DNA of 64,000 nucleotides. Origin: Marinovum algicola (GTDB taxonomy: Bacteria > Pseudomonadota > Alphaproteobacteria > Rhodobacterales > Rhodobacteraceae). The position numbers were made by a program, and so were the translations under genes. Where the stretch lies: NCBI RefSeq assembly GCF_900109145.1, contig NZ_FNYY01000002.1, positions 372,001 through 436,000 on the forward strand. Direction: 5' to 3'. Below are positions 16,557-25,083 of the stretch, in pieces; within the stretch, counting starts at the first letter, position 1, and the number at the start of each line of letters is the position of its first letter. The notes beneath the pieces are model-generated. The model saw only the letters and a program-made list of their open reading frames with translations. It ran no database searches and was not told the origin of the DNA.

Positions 16557-18434
16557 ATGGAAAGTTTTCTCCTCCAGGCCTCGATCTTCCTCGCCGCGGC
16601 GGTGATCGCCGTACCTCTGGCGGCCAGACTGGGGCTTGGATCGGTGCTGGGATACCTCGCCGCCGGCATCCTGATCGGCCCGGTCTTCGGCTTTGTCGGC
16701 GGGCATGAAACCCAGGAATTGCAGCATTTCGCCGAATTCGGCGTGGTGATGATGCTGTTCCTGATCGGCCTCGAGCTCGAGCCGCGCACGCTTTGGGACA
16801 TGCGGCACAAGTTGATCGGGCTGGGCGGGCTTCAGATCGGGCTCTCGACCGTGCTGATCATGATCGGCGCCATGGTGCTGGGGCTGGTCTGGCAGGTGGC
16901 GCTGGCGGTGGGGCTGATCTTTGCCCTGTCCTCGACCGCGATCGTGCTGCAAACGCTCAGCGAAAAGGGGCTGATGCAGACCGGTGGCGGGCGCTCGACC
17001 TTTGCCGTGCTGCTGACGCAGGATATCGCGGTGATCCCGATGCTGGCGCTGCTGCCGCTGCTGGCGGTGATGCCCTCGGCGGTGATCGCGCCCGACGGGG
17101 CAATCAGCCTGCCCGCCAAGGAGGCCGAGGACGCCGCCCATGCCGGCATGTCGCTGGTCGAAGGCCTGCCCGGCTGGGGCGTGACGCTGGTGACGCTGTG
17201 CGCGGTGGCGGCTGTGATCCTGGCCGGCATCTACCTGGTGCGGCCGCTGTTCCAATTCGTTCACACTGCCCGGCTGCGCGAGCTCAACACCGCGCTGGCG
17301 CTGCTGATCGTGGTGGGCATCGGCACGCTGATGAACATGGTCGGCCTGTCGCCGGCGCTGGGCACCTTTCTGGCGGGCGTGGTGCTGGCCAACTCGGAAT
17401 TCCGCCACGAGCTGGAAAGCGACATCGAGCCGTTCAAGGGCCTGCTGCTGGGGCTGTTCTTCATCACCGTGGGCGCCGGCATCGACTTTGCCACCTTCTT
17501 CGGGGCCCCTTTCAAGATCCTCGGGCTGACGCTGGCGGTGATCGCCGCCAAGGGCGCGGTGCTGCTCTGTCTCGCCATGATCTTTGGCCTGCGGGGCCGC
17601 AACCGCTGGCTCTTTACCCTCGGGCTGGCGCAGGCGGGCGAATTCGGCTTTGTCCTGATCTCCTTTTCGGTCACCCAGAACATCCTGCCGCCCGGCCTGT
17701 CGCAGACGCTGTTGCTGGTGGTGGCGCTGTCGATGCTGATCACCCCCCTGCTCTTCATCCTCTACGAGCTGCTGTCGCGCCGCATGTCCGAGCGTGGCGA
17801 GGCCTTTGAACCCGACGAGATCGACGAACAGGGGCCGGTGATCATCGCCGGGATCGGTCGCTTCGGCCAGATCGTCAACCGTCTGGTGCAGAGCTCGGGG
17901 TTCAAGACCGTGGTGCTCGACCACAACATGAAGACCATCGAGCTGATGCGCCGCTTCGGCTTCAAGGGGTTCTACGGCGACCCGACGCGCCCCGAGCTGC
18001 TGCATGCCGCCGGTCTGCGCGAGGCGCGGGTGCTGGTGGTGGCGCTCGACGATCCGGCGGCGACCTTGCGTCTTGTGAGCTTTGCCCGGCGCGAGCGCGA
18101 CGACCTGCATATCGTGGCCCGCGCCCATGACCGCACCCATGCCTTCAAGCTCTATCAGGCCGGCGCCAATGACATCGTGCGCGAGATGTTCGACAGCTCG
18201 CTGCGCGCCGGGCGCTATGTGCTGGAGAACATCGGGCTGACGGAATATGAGGCGGCGGAGGCGGAGCGGGTGTTCTATCAGCACGACCGGCATTCGGTCC
18301 AGGAGCTGGCCAAGCTCTGGCGCGATGACATCCCCTCGGTCGACAATGAGCCCTATATCGCCCGCGCCAAGGAGCTGGAGCGCGATCTCGAGGCGCTGTT
18401 GCTGGCCCAGCTGCAAAAGGACGATGCCGCCTGA
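16557..18434 (+). CDS. Monovalent cation:proton antiporter, CPA2/Kef type
   Basis: Inner-membrane K+/H+ antiporter-like protein, 625 aa. Residues about 5-405 form the Na_H_Exchanger domain with 12-13 hydrophobic segments (LGYLAAGILIGP, FLIGLELEP, ALSSTAIVLQTL, FFITVGAGIDF). A cytoplasmic TrkA-N/RCK domain follows from about 425 (VIIAGIGRFGQIVNRLVQ binds NAD-type nucleotide). The start has GACAGGACATC before it. It stands alone, converging on carD with a bidirectional terminator between. It resembles KefB/KefC, but no KefF/KefG partner is adjacent, so glutathione control cannot be claimed. Confidence 0.9.
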   Translation: MESFLLQASIFLAAAVIAVPLAARLGLGSVLGYLAAGILIGPVFGFVGGHETQELQHFAEFGVVMMLFLIGLELEPRTLWDMRHKLIGLGGLQIGLSTVLIMIGAMVLGLVWQVALAVGLIFALSSTAIVLQTLSEKGLMQTGGGRSTFAVLLTQDIAVIPMLALLPLLAVMPSAVIAPDGAISLPAKEAEDAAHAGMSLVEGLPGWGVTLVTLCAVAAVILAGIYLVRPLFQFVHTARLRELNTALALLIVVGIGTLMNMVGLSPALGTFLAGVVLANSEFRHELESDIEPFKGLLLGLFFITVGAGIDFATFFGAPFKILGLTLAVIAAKGAVLLCLAMIFGLRGRNRWLFTLGLAQAGEFGFVLISFSVTQNILPPGLSQTLLLVVALSMLITPLLFILYELLSRRMSERGEAFEPDEIDEQGPVIIAGIGRFGQIVNRLVQSSGFKTVVLDHNMKTIELMRRFGFKGFYGDPTRPELLHAAGLREARVLVVALDDPAATLRLVSFARRERDDLHIVARAHDRTHAFKLYQAGANDIVREMFDSSLRAGRYVLENIGLTEYEAAEAERVFYQHDRHSVQELAKLWRDDIPSVDNEPYIARAKELERDLEALLLAQLQKDDAA

Positions 18435-18456
18435 GGCCCCTCGCCCATCACGCGAA

Positions 18457-18486
18457 AAAGCCCGCGCAAATGGTTGCGCGGGCTTT
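18457..18486. terminator. Bidirectional terminator between kef and carD
   Basis: A perfect 13-bp stem AAAGCCCGCGCAA with ATGG loop, flanked by A's on the left and T's on the right, so it can end transcripts from both converging genes. Confidence 0.9.
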
Positions 18487-18523
18487 CAATTTCAAATCGG
18501 CGCTTGTGTCAGCCGCCAGCCTC

Positions 18524-19033
18524 TCAGGCCGCGCGCGACAGCAGTACCTCGTCCACCTGCTTGGCCGCAGCCACCTCGTCGCCGCCGGCCACGGCAGCAA
18601 CTTCGCGGGTCAGACGCTCGAGCGCGGCTTCGTAAAGCTGACGTTCAGAATAGCTCTGTTCGCGCTGCTCGTCGTTGCGGTGCAGGTCGCGGACCACTTC
18701 GGCAATCGAGATCAGGTCGCCGGAATTGATCTTCTGTTCGTATTCCTGGGCCCGGCGCGACCACATGGCGCGTTTCACCCGCGCCTTGCCCTTGAGCGTG
18801 GTCAGCGCCTTTTCGATCACGTCGGGCGAGCTGAGGCTGCGCATGCCGATCTCGGTGGCCTTGTTGGTCGGCACCCGGAGGGTCATCTTGTCCTTCTCGA
18901 ACGAGATCACGAACAGCTCGAGCGGGATGCCTGCGATTTCCTCCTTGTCGATCGAGACGATCTGGCCCACACCATGGGCCGGATAGACGACGTAATCGTT
19001 CGGGCGGAACTCGGATTTCTTCGATTTGGTCAT
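18524..19033 (-). CDS. carD: CarD-family transcriptional regulator
   Basis: RNA polymerase-binding protein that stabilises open complexes, 169 aa. The N-terminal RNAP-interaction domain (Tudor-like, about 1-70) shows DYVVYPAHGVGQIVSID; the C-terminal helical DNA-binding domain carries the conserved RVKRAMWSRRAQEYEQKI-type segment. The start at 19033 follows GAGGAAGGAC; an upstream ATG at 19072 gives residues unlike the family. The leader upstream contains a strong hairpin with a U-tract. It is next to fdxA on the same strand, an arrangement I recall from related genomes. Confidence 0.95.
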   Translation of the reverse strand: MTKSKKSEFRPNDYVVYPAHGVGQIVSIDKEEIAGIPLELFVISFEKDKMTLRVPTNKATEIGMRSLSSPDVIEKALTTLKGKARVKRAMWSRRAQEYEQKINSGDLISIAEVVRDLHRNDEQREQSYSERQLYEAALERLTREVAAVAGGDEVAAAKQVDEVLLSRAA

Positions 19034-19075
19034 GCAGTCCTTCCTCGCATGTTCCCACGCCTCAAGCGACAAAAG

Positions 19076-19109
19076 AACCGGACGGGGATTTTCATCTCCG
19101 TTCCCGGTT
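19076..19109 (-). promoter_or_regulatory. Terminator-like hairpin in the carD leader
   Basis: On the minus strand AACCGG...CCGGTT arms with an inner ACGG/CCGT and GAT/ATC pairing close on a GAAA loop, followed at once by CTTTTG. It lies 43 nt upstream of the carD ATG, so it is either the fdxA transcript terminator or an attenuator within the carD leader. Confidence 0.55.
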
Positions 19110-19325
19110 TTCCAATATGCCGCCTTCAGCCGAACAGGTGCTGACGATCCTGTCCTGAGTGAGAAGAATAAATCATATGACAGGAATATAGCACAAAAAG
19201 GATGCTATTTCCAGCATATTTCCGTGACCAGAGAGAGTACACCCCTGATCTCAAGTGGTTATGTCGCGCAGTTGAAGTGCTTTCCAACCGCTTTGGCCGG
19301 CCAGCGCCGAATCGCTAACGCGGCG

Positions 19326-19664
19326 TCAACCGCCTTCGCCGGGCGCTTCCGAGAAGTATTTCTCGAGCTTGCCCTCTTCCCCGTCGTGTTCCTCGGCCTT
19401 GGGCAGCGGGTCTTTCTTGGTGATGATCACCGGCCACATTTCCGAGTACTTGCGGTTGAACTCCACCCATTTCTCCATGTCCGGCTCGGTGTCCGGGCGG
19501 ATCGCATCGGCCGGGCATTCCGGCTCGCAGACGCCGCAGTCGATGCATTCGTCGGGGTGGATCACCAGCATGTTCTCGCCCTCGTAGAAGCAATCCACGG
19601 GGCAGACCTCGACACAGTCGGTGTATTTGCAGGCGATGCAGGCATCGTTGACGATATAGGTCAT
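19326..19664 (-). CDS. fdxA: Ferredoxin FdxA, 7Fe-type
   Basis: Small soluble electron carrier, 112 aa. The first half has [14 protein letters not shown] and [12 protein letters not shown], the Cys pattern of seven-iron ferredoxins with one [3Fe-4S] and one [4Fe-4S] cluster; the acidic C-terminal extension ([15 protein letters not shown] onward) is typical of the FdxA/FdII group. It lies 51 nt downstream of the S4 protein on the same strand. The ribosome site is weak. Its redox partner is not shown by the context. Confidence 0.95.
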   Translation of the reverse strand: MTYIVNDACIACKYTDCVEVCPVDCFYEGENMLVIHPDECIDCGVCEPECPADAIRPDTEPDMEKWVEFNRKYSEMWPVIITKKDPLPKAEEHDGEEGKLEKYFSEAPGEGG

Positions 19665-19715
19665 GGGACGAGTCTTTCTTGCTGACGCGGGTGTTTGCTA
19701 ATCCAGCCGGCCGGA

Positions 19716-20096
19716 TCATTCAAGCGTGCGACGCCGGTTAAGATCAAGGTTGCGCCGATCCTGCTTGGTCGGGCGACCTTTTCCCTCATAGGCCGGATTC
19801 GCGGGCGGCCTGTCCTCCTTTGGCGGCTCGGGCGGTGACAGGTCTTCGTACAGCGCCTGCGCCTCGGTCGCCGGGCCCCGCCGTGTGCCCAGCTCGAGGA
19901 TGCGCACGATGCGCACCCGTTTCGCCTGCACGAAGGTCAAGACATTGCCGGGGCTTATGGTGCGGCCGGGTTTCGACACCCGCGTCCCGTCAACCCGCAC
20001 CCCCTCGGTCGAGATGGTGCGGGCGGCCAATGTGCGGGTCTTGAAGAACCGCGCCTGCCAGAGCCATTTGTCCAGCCGGAGTTTCGCGGTCGACAA
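19716..20096 (-). CDS. S4-domain RNA-binding protein (HslR/Hsp15-like)
   Basis: 126 aa protein with an N-terminal S4 RNA-binding domain (LRLDKWLWQARFFKTRTLA at about 6-24, VRVDGTRVSKPGRTISPGNVL) and a basic disordered tail from about residue 85. The E. coli relative Hsp15 rescues stalled 50S subunits carrying a nascent chain. The start is a TTG at 20096, only 3 nt after the helicase stop; there is no usable ATG nearer the conserved LRLDKW, and coupling to the helicase would explain the rare start. The pairing with an RNA helicase suggests a role in RNA or ribosome quality control. Confidence 0.88.
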   Translation of the reverse strand: MSTAKLRLDKWLWQARFFKTRTLAARTISTEGVRVDGTRVSKPGRTISPGNVLTFVQAKRVRIVRILELGTRRGPATEAQALYEDLSPPEPPKEDRPPANPAYEGKGRPTKQDRRNLDLNRRRTLE

Positions 20097-20099
20097 GGG

Positions 20100-23000
20100 T
20101 CAGCCCTTGTCCTTGAGCCCCATCAGAGCGGCGGCAAAAGGATTGTCCGGGTCGATCCGGTCCTTCTTTTCCGGGCGCGACTGATAGGTCTTGGCGCCCT
20201 TGTCCTGGCGCGGGCCCTTGCCCTTGGCACCTTTCGGCCCCCTGCCCTTGTCGCCACGGTCGCCGCGGCGCCCCTTGCCCTGCGGCTTGCCCCCGTCGCG
20301 GTCGCCCCGGTGGCCGCCGCGCGGCTTGCGGTCGCCGCGCGCTCCGCGCCCCCAGGTGAAGGTGTAAAACACCTCCATCTCGGGACCGGCATCGGCCTTG
20401 TCCGGGGTTTCGCCGGGGCGCAGTTCGCCGGCGGCGCTGTCGACCGGCGGGATCGGGTCGGCGTTGGCCTCGAGTTCCGAAGGCGACACCGTGGCCGCCG
20501 CATCGGAGCTGTCCGAAGCCTGGACGTCAGGAACCGCATCATCCGCTTCGGGGATGTCGGGCGTCTCGGTCGGTGCCACCGCCTCGGCCTCTGTCTCGGC
20601 TTCGGCCTCGACCTGCGGCGCAGCCTCGGTGCCGGGGGCCGGCTCGGGCTGGGCCACATCCATTACCGGGGTGTCGGGGGAAACGGCCGTGTCCTTGGCC
20701 TCTTCCACCACCACGGCATCGGCCGGCTTGACCTTGGCGCGCTCGCCTTTTTCAGCGCGATAGCCCAGGCCCTGCATCAGATCGGCGAATTGCTCCAGCG
20801 TCATGCCGGTGATCGACAACATGTCTGCCTTGGCCTCGAAACCGCCTCGGGTGTCCTCGGCGCGCAGCATGTCCGCCAGCCGTTCCAGCATGTCGATGCG
20901 GATCGCCCGCGCCCCGGCCTTGCGATAGCCCGACATGGTATCCGCGCCCTCGGGTGCGGCCTGATCGGACGGCACGGTCACCAGCCCCGGCGGCGGCGCC
21001 TCGGGGAAGACATCCAGCCCCTGCCAGAGCGACCAGAGCACCAGCCGCAGCCGCGTCGGCGCCGGTTTCAGCAAAAGCGGCATGAAAATGGTGAACTGGC
21101 CGAAGCGCACGCCGTGCTTGCGCAGTGCGCCACGGGCCTCCTGATCCAGCGCCTTGACGTCATCGGCCACCCTGACGCGCGGCAGCACGCCAAAGCTCTC
21201 GACCATCTGAAAGGCAAAGCCCTTGGCCAAGCCGCTCAATGCCTCGTCCCGGCCCAGAGCCACCAGCGGTTCGAACTGGGTCGCGACCTTGCGGTCGATG
21301 AAATGCTGCAACCGGCGCTGCACCTTTTGCGCCACGTCGGGCCCGGCCTCGTCATCGACAAAGGCCCGGACCTCGGGCTTCAGCGGATCGGCCCCCTTGA
21401 CCAGCTTGCCCACCGCCTGATCGCCCCACATGAGGCCACCCTGCTCGGTAAAGTCGATCTCGGTATCGGGCGCATTGTAAAACCGGTCGGCCCGCAGGTG
21501 GAAATGCGGGGCCAGGGCCTGGAGTGACGCCGCCTTCAGCGTCTTGGCCTCCTGCCCGGTCGCATCCTTGTCCTGCCGGAAGCGGAATCCCTCAAGTCGG
21601 CCGACGAACTCGCCCTCGACCGTTACTTCACCATTCTCGTTCACTTCGGCCAAGAGGGCCTCCTTCTGCTTCAACCGCCGCAAGAGCACGGATGTGCGGC
21701 GATCAACAAATCTCTGGGTCAGACGGTCGTGCAGCGCATCCGACAGCCTGTCTTCTACAGCGCGCGTCACCCCGCGCCAATGGCTTTCGTCCGTGACCCA
21801 GCGCTTTCGTTGGGCCACATAGGTCCATGTGCGGATATATGCCAATCGTTTCGACAATGTGTCGATGTCACCGTCGGTCCGATCGATCCGCCGCACCTGC
21901 CGCGCCAGCCAGTCATCCGGCACCTGTCCGCTTTCGTGCAGGTAGCCAAAGATAACGCCCAGCAGGCCGGCATGTTCCGCATGCGATATGCCGCGAAAAT
22001 CCGGGATGCGGCAGACATCCCAGAGCAGCCGCACCGACTGCGGGCTCGAGGCGCGGGCAAAGACCGTGTCGTCCTGCGCCAGCGTTCGCAGAACGCGCAG
22101 ATCGTCGGCCTCGCGCGCCTTGAGCAGCATCGGATCCTCGGGCGGCTTTTCCAGCGCGGCGATCAGCCGGTCGATGGTGCCGAACTCCAGCGCCGCATTG
22201 CGCCATTGAAGTTTCTTGAGCGGGGTGAACTGATGGTTGCAGATCGCCTCGGCGACCCCCTCGTCCAGCGGCGGCGCCTCGCCGGTCACGCCAAAGGTGC
22301 CGTCGCGCATTCCCCGCCCCGCCCGGCCGGCGATCTGCCCCAGCTCGTTTGGTGCCAGCGGCCGCATCCGGCGGCCGTCGAACTTGGACAGGCCGGAAAA
22401 GGCGACGTGGTTCACATCGAGGTTCAGCCCCATGCCGATGGCATCGGTCGCCACCAGGAAATCGACGTCGCCGTTCTGGTAAAGATCGACCTGCGCATTG
22501 CGGGTGCGCGGGCTGAGCGCGCCCATGACCACCGCCGCTCCGCCCTTCTGGCGGCGCAGCAGCTCGGCAATGGCATAGACATTCTCAATCGAAAACCCCA
22601 CGACCGCGCTGCGGGATTGCAGCCGACTTATCTTTTTCGAACCTGTGTAGCTCAACTGGCTCATCCGCTCGCGGCGCATGAACTCGACGCCCCGCACCAG
22701 CGCGGCAATCGGACCGCGCATGGTGTCGGCGCCCAGAAACAGCGTCTCATGGGTGCCGCGCATCCTCAGCAGACGGTCGGTAAAGACATGGCCGCGCTCG
22801 GGATCGGCGCAGAGCTGGATCTCGTCGATGGCGACGAAATCGGTGCCCATGCCCTCGGGCATCGCCTCGACGGTGCAGACCCAATATTGCGCCCGCGGCG
22901 GCACGATGCGCTCTTCGCCGGTGACCAGCGCCACCACGCCGGGGCCGCGGATGGCGACGATCTTGTCATAGACCTCGCGCGCGAGCAGCCGCAGCGGCAG

Positions 23001-23105
23001 CCCGATGATGCCCGAGCGATAGCCCAGCATGCGCTCGATGGCGTAATGGGTCTTGCCCGTGTTGGTGGGCCCAAGGACCGCCACGGTCCGCTGTTCCATC
23101 GCCAT
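20100..23105 (-). CDS. Suv3-like ATP-dependent RNA helicase
   Basis: Superfamily 2 helicase, 1001 aa, related to the mitochondrial degradosome helicase Suv3. The core occupies about 5-480: Walker A GPTNTGKTH (12-20), motif II DEIQ (94-97), motif V TDAIGMGLNLD (220-230) and motif VI QIAGRAGRG (257-265). A central region (480-730) of unclear fold follows. The last 270 residues change from an acidic Glu/Ala/Pro/Val linker to a Lys/Arg/Gly tail (GDRGDKGRGPKGAKGKGP), expected to be disordered and to bind RNA. The S4 gene follows 3 nt later. Many alphaproteobacteria carry this gene; it is probably involved in RNA turnover. Confidence 0.92.
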   Translation of the reverse strand: MAMEQRTVAVLGPTNTGKTHYAIERMLGYRSGIIGLPLRLLAREVYDKIVAIRGPGVVALVTGEERIVPPRAQYWVCTVEAMPEGMGTDFVAIDEIQLCADPERGHVFTDRLLRMRGTHETLFLGADTMRGPIAALVRGVEFMRRERMSQLSYTGSKKISRLQSRSAVVGFSIENVYAIAELLRRQKGGAAVVMGALSPRTRNAQVDLYQNGDVDFLVATDAIGMGLNLDVNHVAFSGLSKFDGRRMRPLAPNELGQIAGRAGRGMRDGTFGVTGEAPPLDEGVAEAICNHQFTPLKKLQWRNAALEFGTIDRLIAALEKPPEDPMLLKAREADDLRVLRTLAQDDTVFARASSPQSVRLLWDVCRIPDFRGISHAEHAGLLGVIFGYLHESGQVPDDWLARQVRRIDRTDGDIDTLSKRLAYIRTWTYVAQRKRWVTDESHWRGVTRAVEDRLSDALHDRLTQRFVDRRTSVLLRRLKQKEALLAEVNENGEVTVEGEFVGRLEGFRFRQDKDATGQEAKTLKAASLQALAPHFHLRADRFYNAPDTEIDFTEQGGLMWGDQAVGKLVKGADPLKPEVRAFVDDEAGPDVAQKVQRRLQHFIDRKVATQFEPLVALGRDEALSGLAKGFAFQMVESFGVLPRVRVADDVKALDQEARGALRKHGVRFGQFTIFMPLLLKPAPTRLRLVLWSLWQGLDVFPEAPPPGLVTVPSDQAAPEGADTMSGYRKAGARAIRIDMLERLADMLRAEDTRGGFEAKADMLSITGMTLEQFADLMQGLGYRAEKGERAKVKPADAVVVEEAKDTAVSPDTPVMDVAQPEPAPGTEAAPQVEAEAETEAEAVAPTETPDIPEADDAVPDVQASDSSDAAATVSPSELEANADPIPPVDSAAGELRPGETPDKADAGPEMEVFYTFTWGRGARGDRKPRGGHRGDRDGGKPQGKGRRGDRGDKGRGPKGAKGKGPRQDKGAKTYQSRPEKKDRIDPDNPFAAALMGLKDKG

Positions 23106-23134
23106 CCGGTGTCTCCCCGGGCTTGTTCAGAATT

Positions 23135-23695
23135 CTAGATGTCGCGGCCGCGTGCCGTGATCAACAGACGTTCGACGCCGTTTTGCGCCTCTTCGTCGTT
23201 GGGATGCAAGGCCAGCACCATTTCATAGCCGCGCAGCGCCCGATCGGCATCGCCAAGCGTCTCGAAAATCACCGCCAGCCCGCGCAGCGCGCCGAAATGG
23301 TCGGGATTGTACCGCAGCGCCATTTCCAGATCGCCCAGCGCCGGACCGATCCGGCCGGCGTTGTAATAAGCCATGGCGCGCATGTGATAGCCTTCGGCAA
23401 ATTCCGGCGCATGATCGACAAGGGCGGTGAAATGTTCGGCCGCGGCCGCGAGATCGCCGACATCCATCGCATCCCGGCCGCGTTTCAGCAGCAGATCCAT
23501 CGCCGCCGATCCGCTTTTGGACCATTCGCGGCTGATATCGGCCACCAGCCGCCCCGCTTCGGCCGGCTCGGCCTCGCGCAGCTGCTGCAAGAGAGCCTCC
23601 GTGTCCTGCGCCCGCACACCCGACGGTAGGGAATACGTGACTAGGACGAGAAATGCCGCAACGCTACATTTGATGTGCTGTCTGATCATGACCAT
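23135..23695 (-). CDS. Secreted TPR-repeat protein
   Basis: 186 aa. A signal peptide covers about 1-29 (hydrophobic AAFLVLVTYSL, cleavage near VRAQD), so the protein is periplasmic. Residues about 75-175 hold three tetratricopeptide repeats (GDLAAAAEHFTALVDHAPEF, AGRIGPALGDLEMALRYNPD, LGDADRALRGYEMVLALHPN). The start at 23695 has GAGG five bases before it; ATG 23689 is an alternative. The frame stays open upstream to 24970, but that part lies over other genes. It follows the helicase start head to tail and is divergent from the SCP2 gene. No enzymatic domain; a scaffold role is likely. Confidence 0.88.
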   Translation of the reverse strand: MVMIRQHIKCSVAAFLVLVTYSLPSGVRAQDTEALLQQLREAEPAEAGRLVADISREWSKSGSAAMDLLLKRGRDAMDVGDLAAAAEHFTALVDHAPEFAEGYHMRAMAYYNAGRIGPALGDLEMALRYNPDHFGALRGLAVIFETLGDADRALRGYEMVLALHPNDEEAQNGVERLLITARGRDI

Positions 23696-23759
23696 AGTGC
23701 CCTCAATGTAGCGCAGCGGGTTCGAAATACCACCCGCGATCAGACAAAGGAGCGTGCAA

Positions 23760-24047
23760 ATGAGTGATGTTGTGGCCGAGGCGGTAAAGGCCTTGAACGC
23801 AAAGATCGACGGCGGCTTTGACGGCACCGCCAAGTTCGTCATCGAGGACGAAGGCGCCATCATGGTCGACGGGGACGGCGCCCGCGCCGGCGATGACGAG
23901 GCCGAGGTCACCATGACCGCCGATGCCGAGACCTTTGAATCGATCCTCGCCGGCGATCTCGACCCCACGTCGGCCTTCATGTCGGGCAAGCTCGCCGTCG
24001 ATGGCGACATGGGCACCGCGATGAAGCTGGGACAGGCGCTCTCCTGA
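23760..24047 (+). CDS. SCP2 sterol-binding domain protein
   Basis: 95 aa protein formed by a single SCP2 lipid-binding domain: FDGTAKFVIEDEGAIMVDG, then the AEVTMTADAETFESILAGDLDPTSAFMSGKLAVDGDMG core (segments TFESILAGDLDPTSAFMSG and KLAVDGDMGTAMKLGQAL). AAAGGAG stands 7 nt before the ATG. No signal peptide, so cytosolic. Its TGA overlaps the ATG of the downstream lipase-like hydrolase by one base, so the two are co-translated and probably act on the same lipid or acyl ligand. Bacterial SCP2 proteins bind hydrophobic ligands; the ligand here is unknown. Confidence 0.93.
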   Translation: MSDVVAEAVKALNAKIDGGFDGTAKFVIEDEGAIMVDGDGARAGDDEAEVTMTADAETFESILAGDLDPTSAFMSGKLAVDGDMGTAMKLGQALS

Positions 24048-25018
24048 TGACCCTGACGCCGGCCCCCTATTTCGAAGACATGGCGCGCGCGCCCCGGGGC
24101 GGCCGGTGCCATTGGCTCACCACCGAAGACGGCAAACTCATTCGGATCGGCCATTGGCCGACCGAAGCCGAGGCCAGGGGAACCATTCTGATCTTTCCCG
24201 GCCGCACCGAATATGTCGAGAAATACGGCATGCTGGCCGCCGACCTCACGGCGCGGGGCTATGCGGTGCTGGCCGTCGACTGGCGCGGCCAGGGCCTGGC
24301 CGACCGGTTGTTGCCCGATGCCCGCGTCGGCCATGTCGACATCTTCGAGGATTATCAGCGTGACGTGCGCGCCCTGCGCGCCGCGCTGCCCGAGCTTGAC
24401 CTGCCCCAGCCGCTGTTTCTGCTCGGCCATTCCATGGGCGGCTGCATCGGCCTCCGGGCGCTCTACAATCATCTGCCGGTGGTCGGCGCGGTCTTTACCG
24501 GGCCGATGTGGGGCATTCGTATTGCCGGGCCCGTGCGCCCCGCCGCCTGGGCCATGGGCTGGACCAGCCGCAAGCTCGGCTTCAGCCACCTCTATGCCCC
24601 CTCGACCGGCGCCGCGAGTTATGTCGCCACCGCCCCGTTCGAGGACAACGTGCTGACCCGCGACCGCGAGATGTTTGCCTATATGCGCCAGCAGGTGCTC
24701 GACCACCCCGAATTGCAGCTTGGCGGCCCCTCGCTGCACTGGCTGCACGAGGCCCTGCGCGAATGCCGCGCCCTGGCCGCCCTGCCGGCGCCGGACCTGC
24801 CCTGCATCACTTTCCTCGGCAGCAACGAACGCATCGTCAGCGTGCCCGAGATCCGCAGCCGCATGGCGGCCTGGCCGCAGGGGCGACTCGAGGTGATCGA
24901 GGACGGCGAACATGAGGTGCTGATGGAGGATGCCGAAACCCGGCGCCATATCTTCGAGACCACCTGCCATTATTTCGAGGACACCCTGCTGGGCAAGCCG
25001 CAGGCCGCCTCGGCCTGA
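24047..25018 (+). CDS. Alpha/beta hydrolase, lysophospholipase (PldB) type
   Basis: Serine hydrolase of the S33/Hydrolase_4 family, 323 aa. LIFPGRTEYVEKYG precedes the lid, GHSMGGCIGLRAL holds the nucleophile serine (about residue 128) and DGEHEVLMED the catalytic histidine; the acid lies in the SNERIVSVPEI region, where Asn-Glu replaces the common Asp. VDWRGQGLADR is the typical strand after the oxyanion-hole region. Translation is coupled to SCP2 through TGATG. It probably hydrolyses monoacyl lipids or small esters in the cytosol. No signal peptide is visible. Confidence 0.9.
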   Translation: MTLTPAPYFEDMARAPRGGRCHWLTTEDGKLIRIGHWPTEAEARGTILIFPGRTEYVEKYGMLAADLTARGYAVLAVDWRGQGLADRLLPDARVGHVDIFEDYQRDVRALRAALPELDLPQPLFLLGHSMGGCIGLRALYNHLPVVGAVFTGPMWGIRIAGPVRPAAWAMGWTSRKLGFSHLYAPSTGAASYVATAPFEDNVLTRDREMFAYMRQQVLDHPELQLGGPSLHWLHEALRECRALAALPAPDLPCITFLGSNERIVSVPEIRSRMAAWPQGRLEVIEDGEHEVLMEDAETRRHIFETTCHYFEDTLLGKPQAASA

Positions 25019-25083
25019 CCCTCCCTTGAACCTTGCACCATGGCGGGCTTATCTGTGTCCAACCAGAACAGAAGGCCAATTTC

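Noticed and set aside
23696-24970. An N-terminal extension of the TPR gene (425 extra codons)
   Set aside because: It runs antisense through the SCP2 and hydrolase genes, and a signal peptide with a ribosome site begins at 23695.
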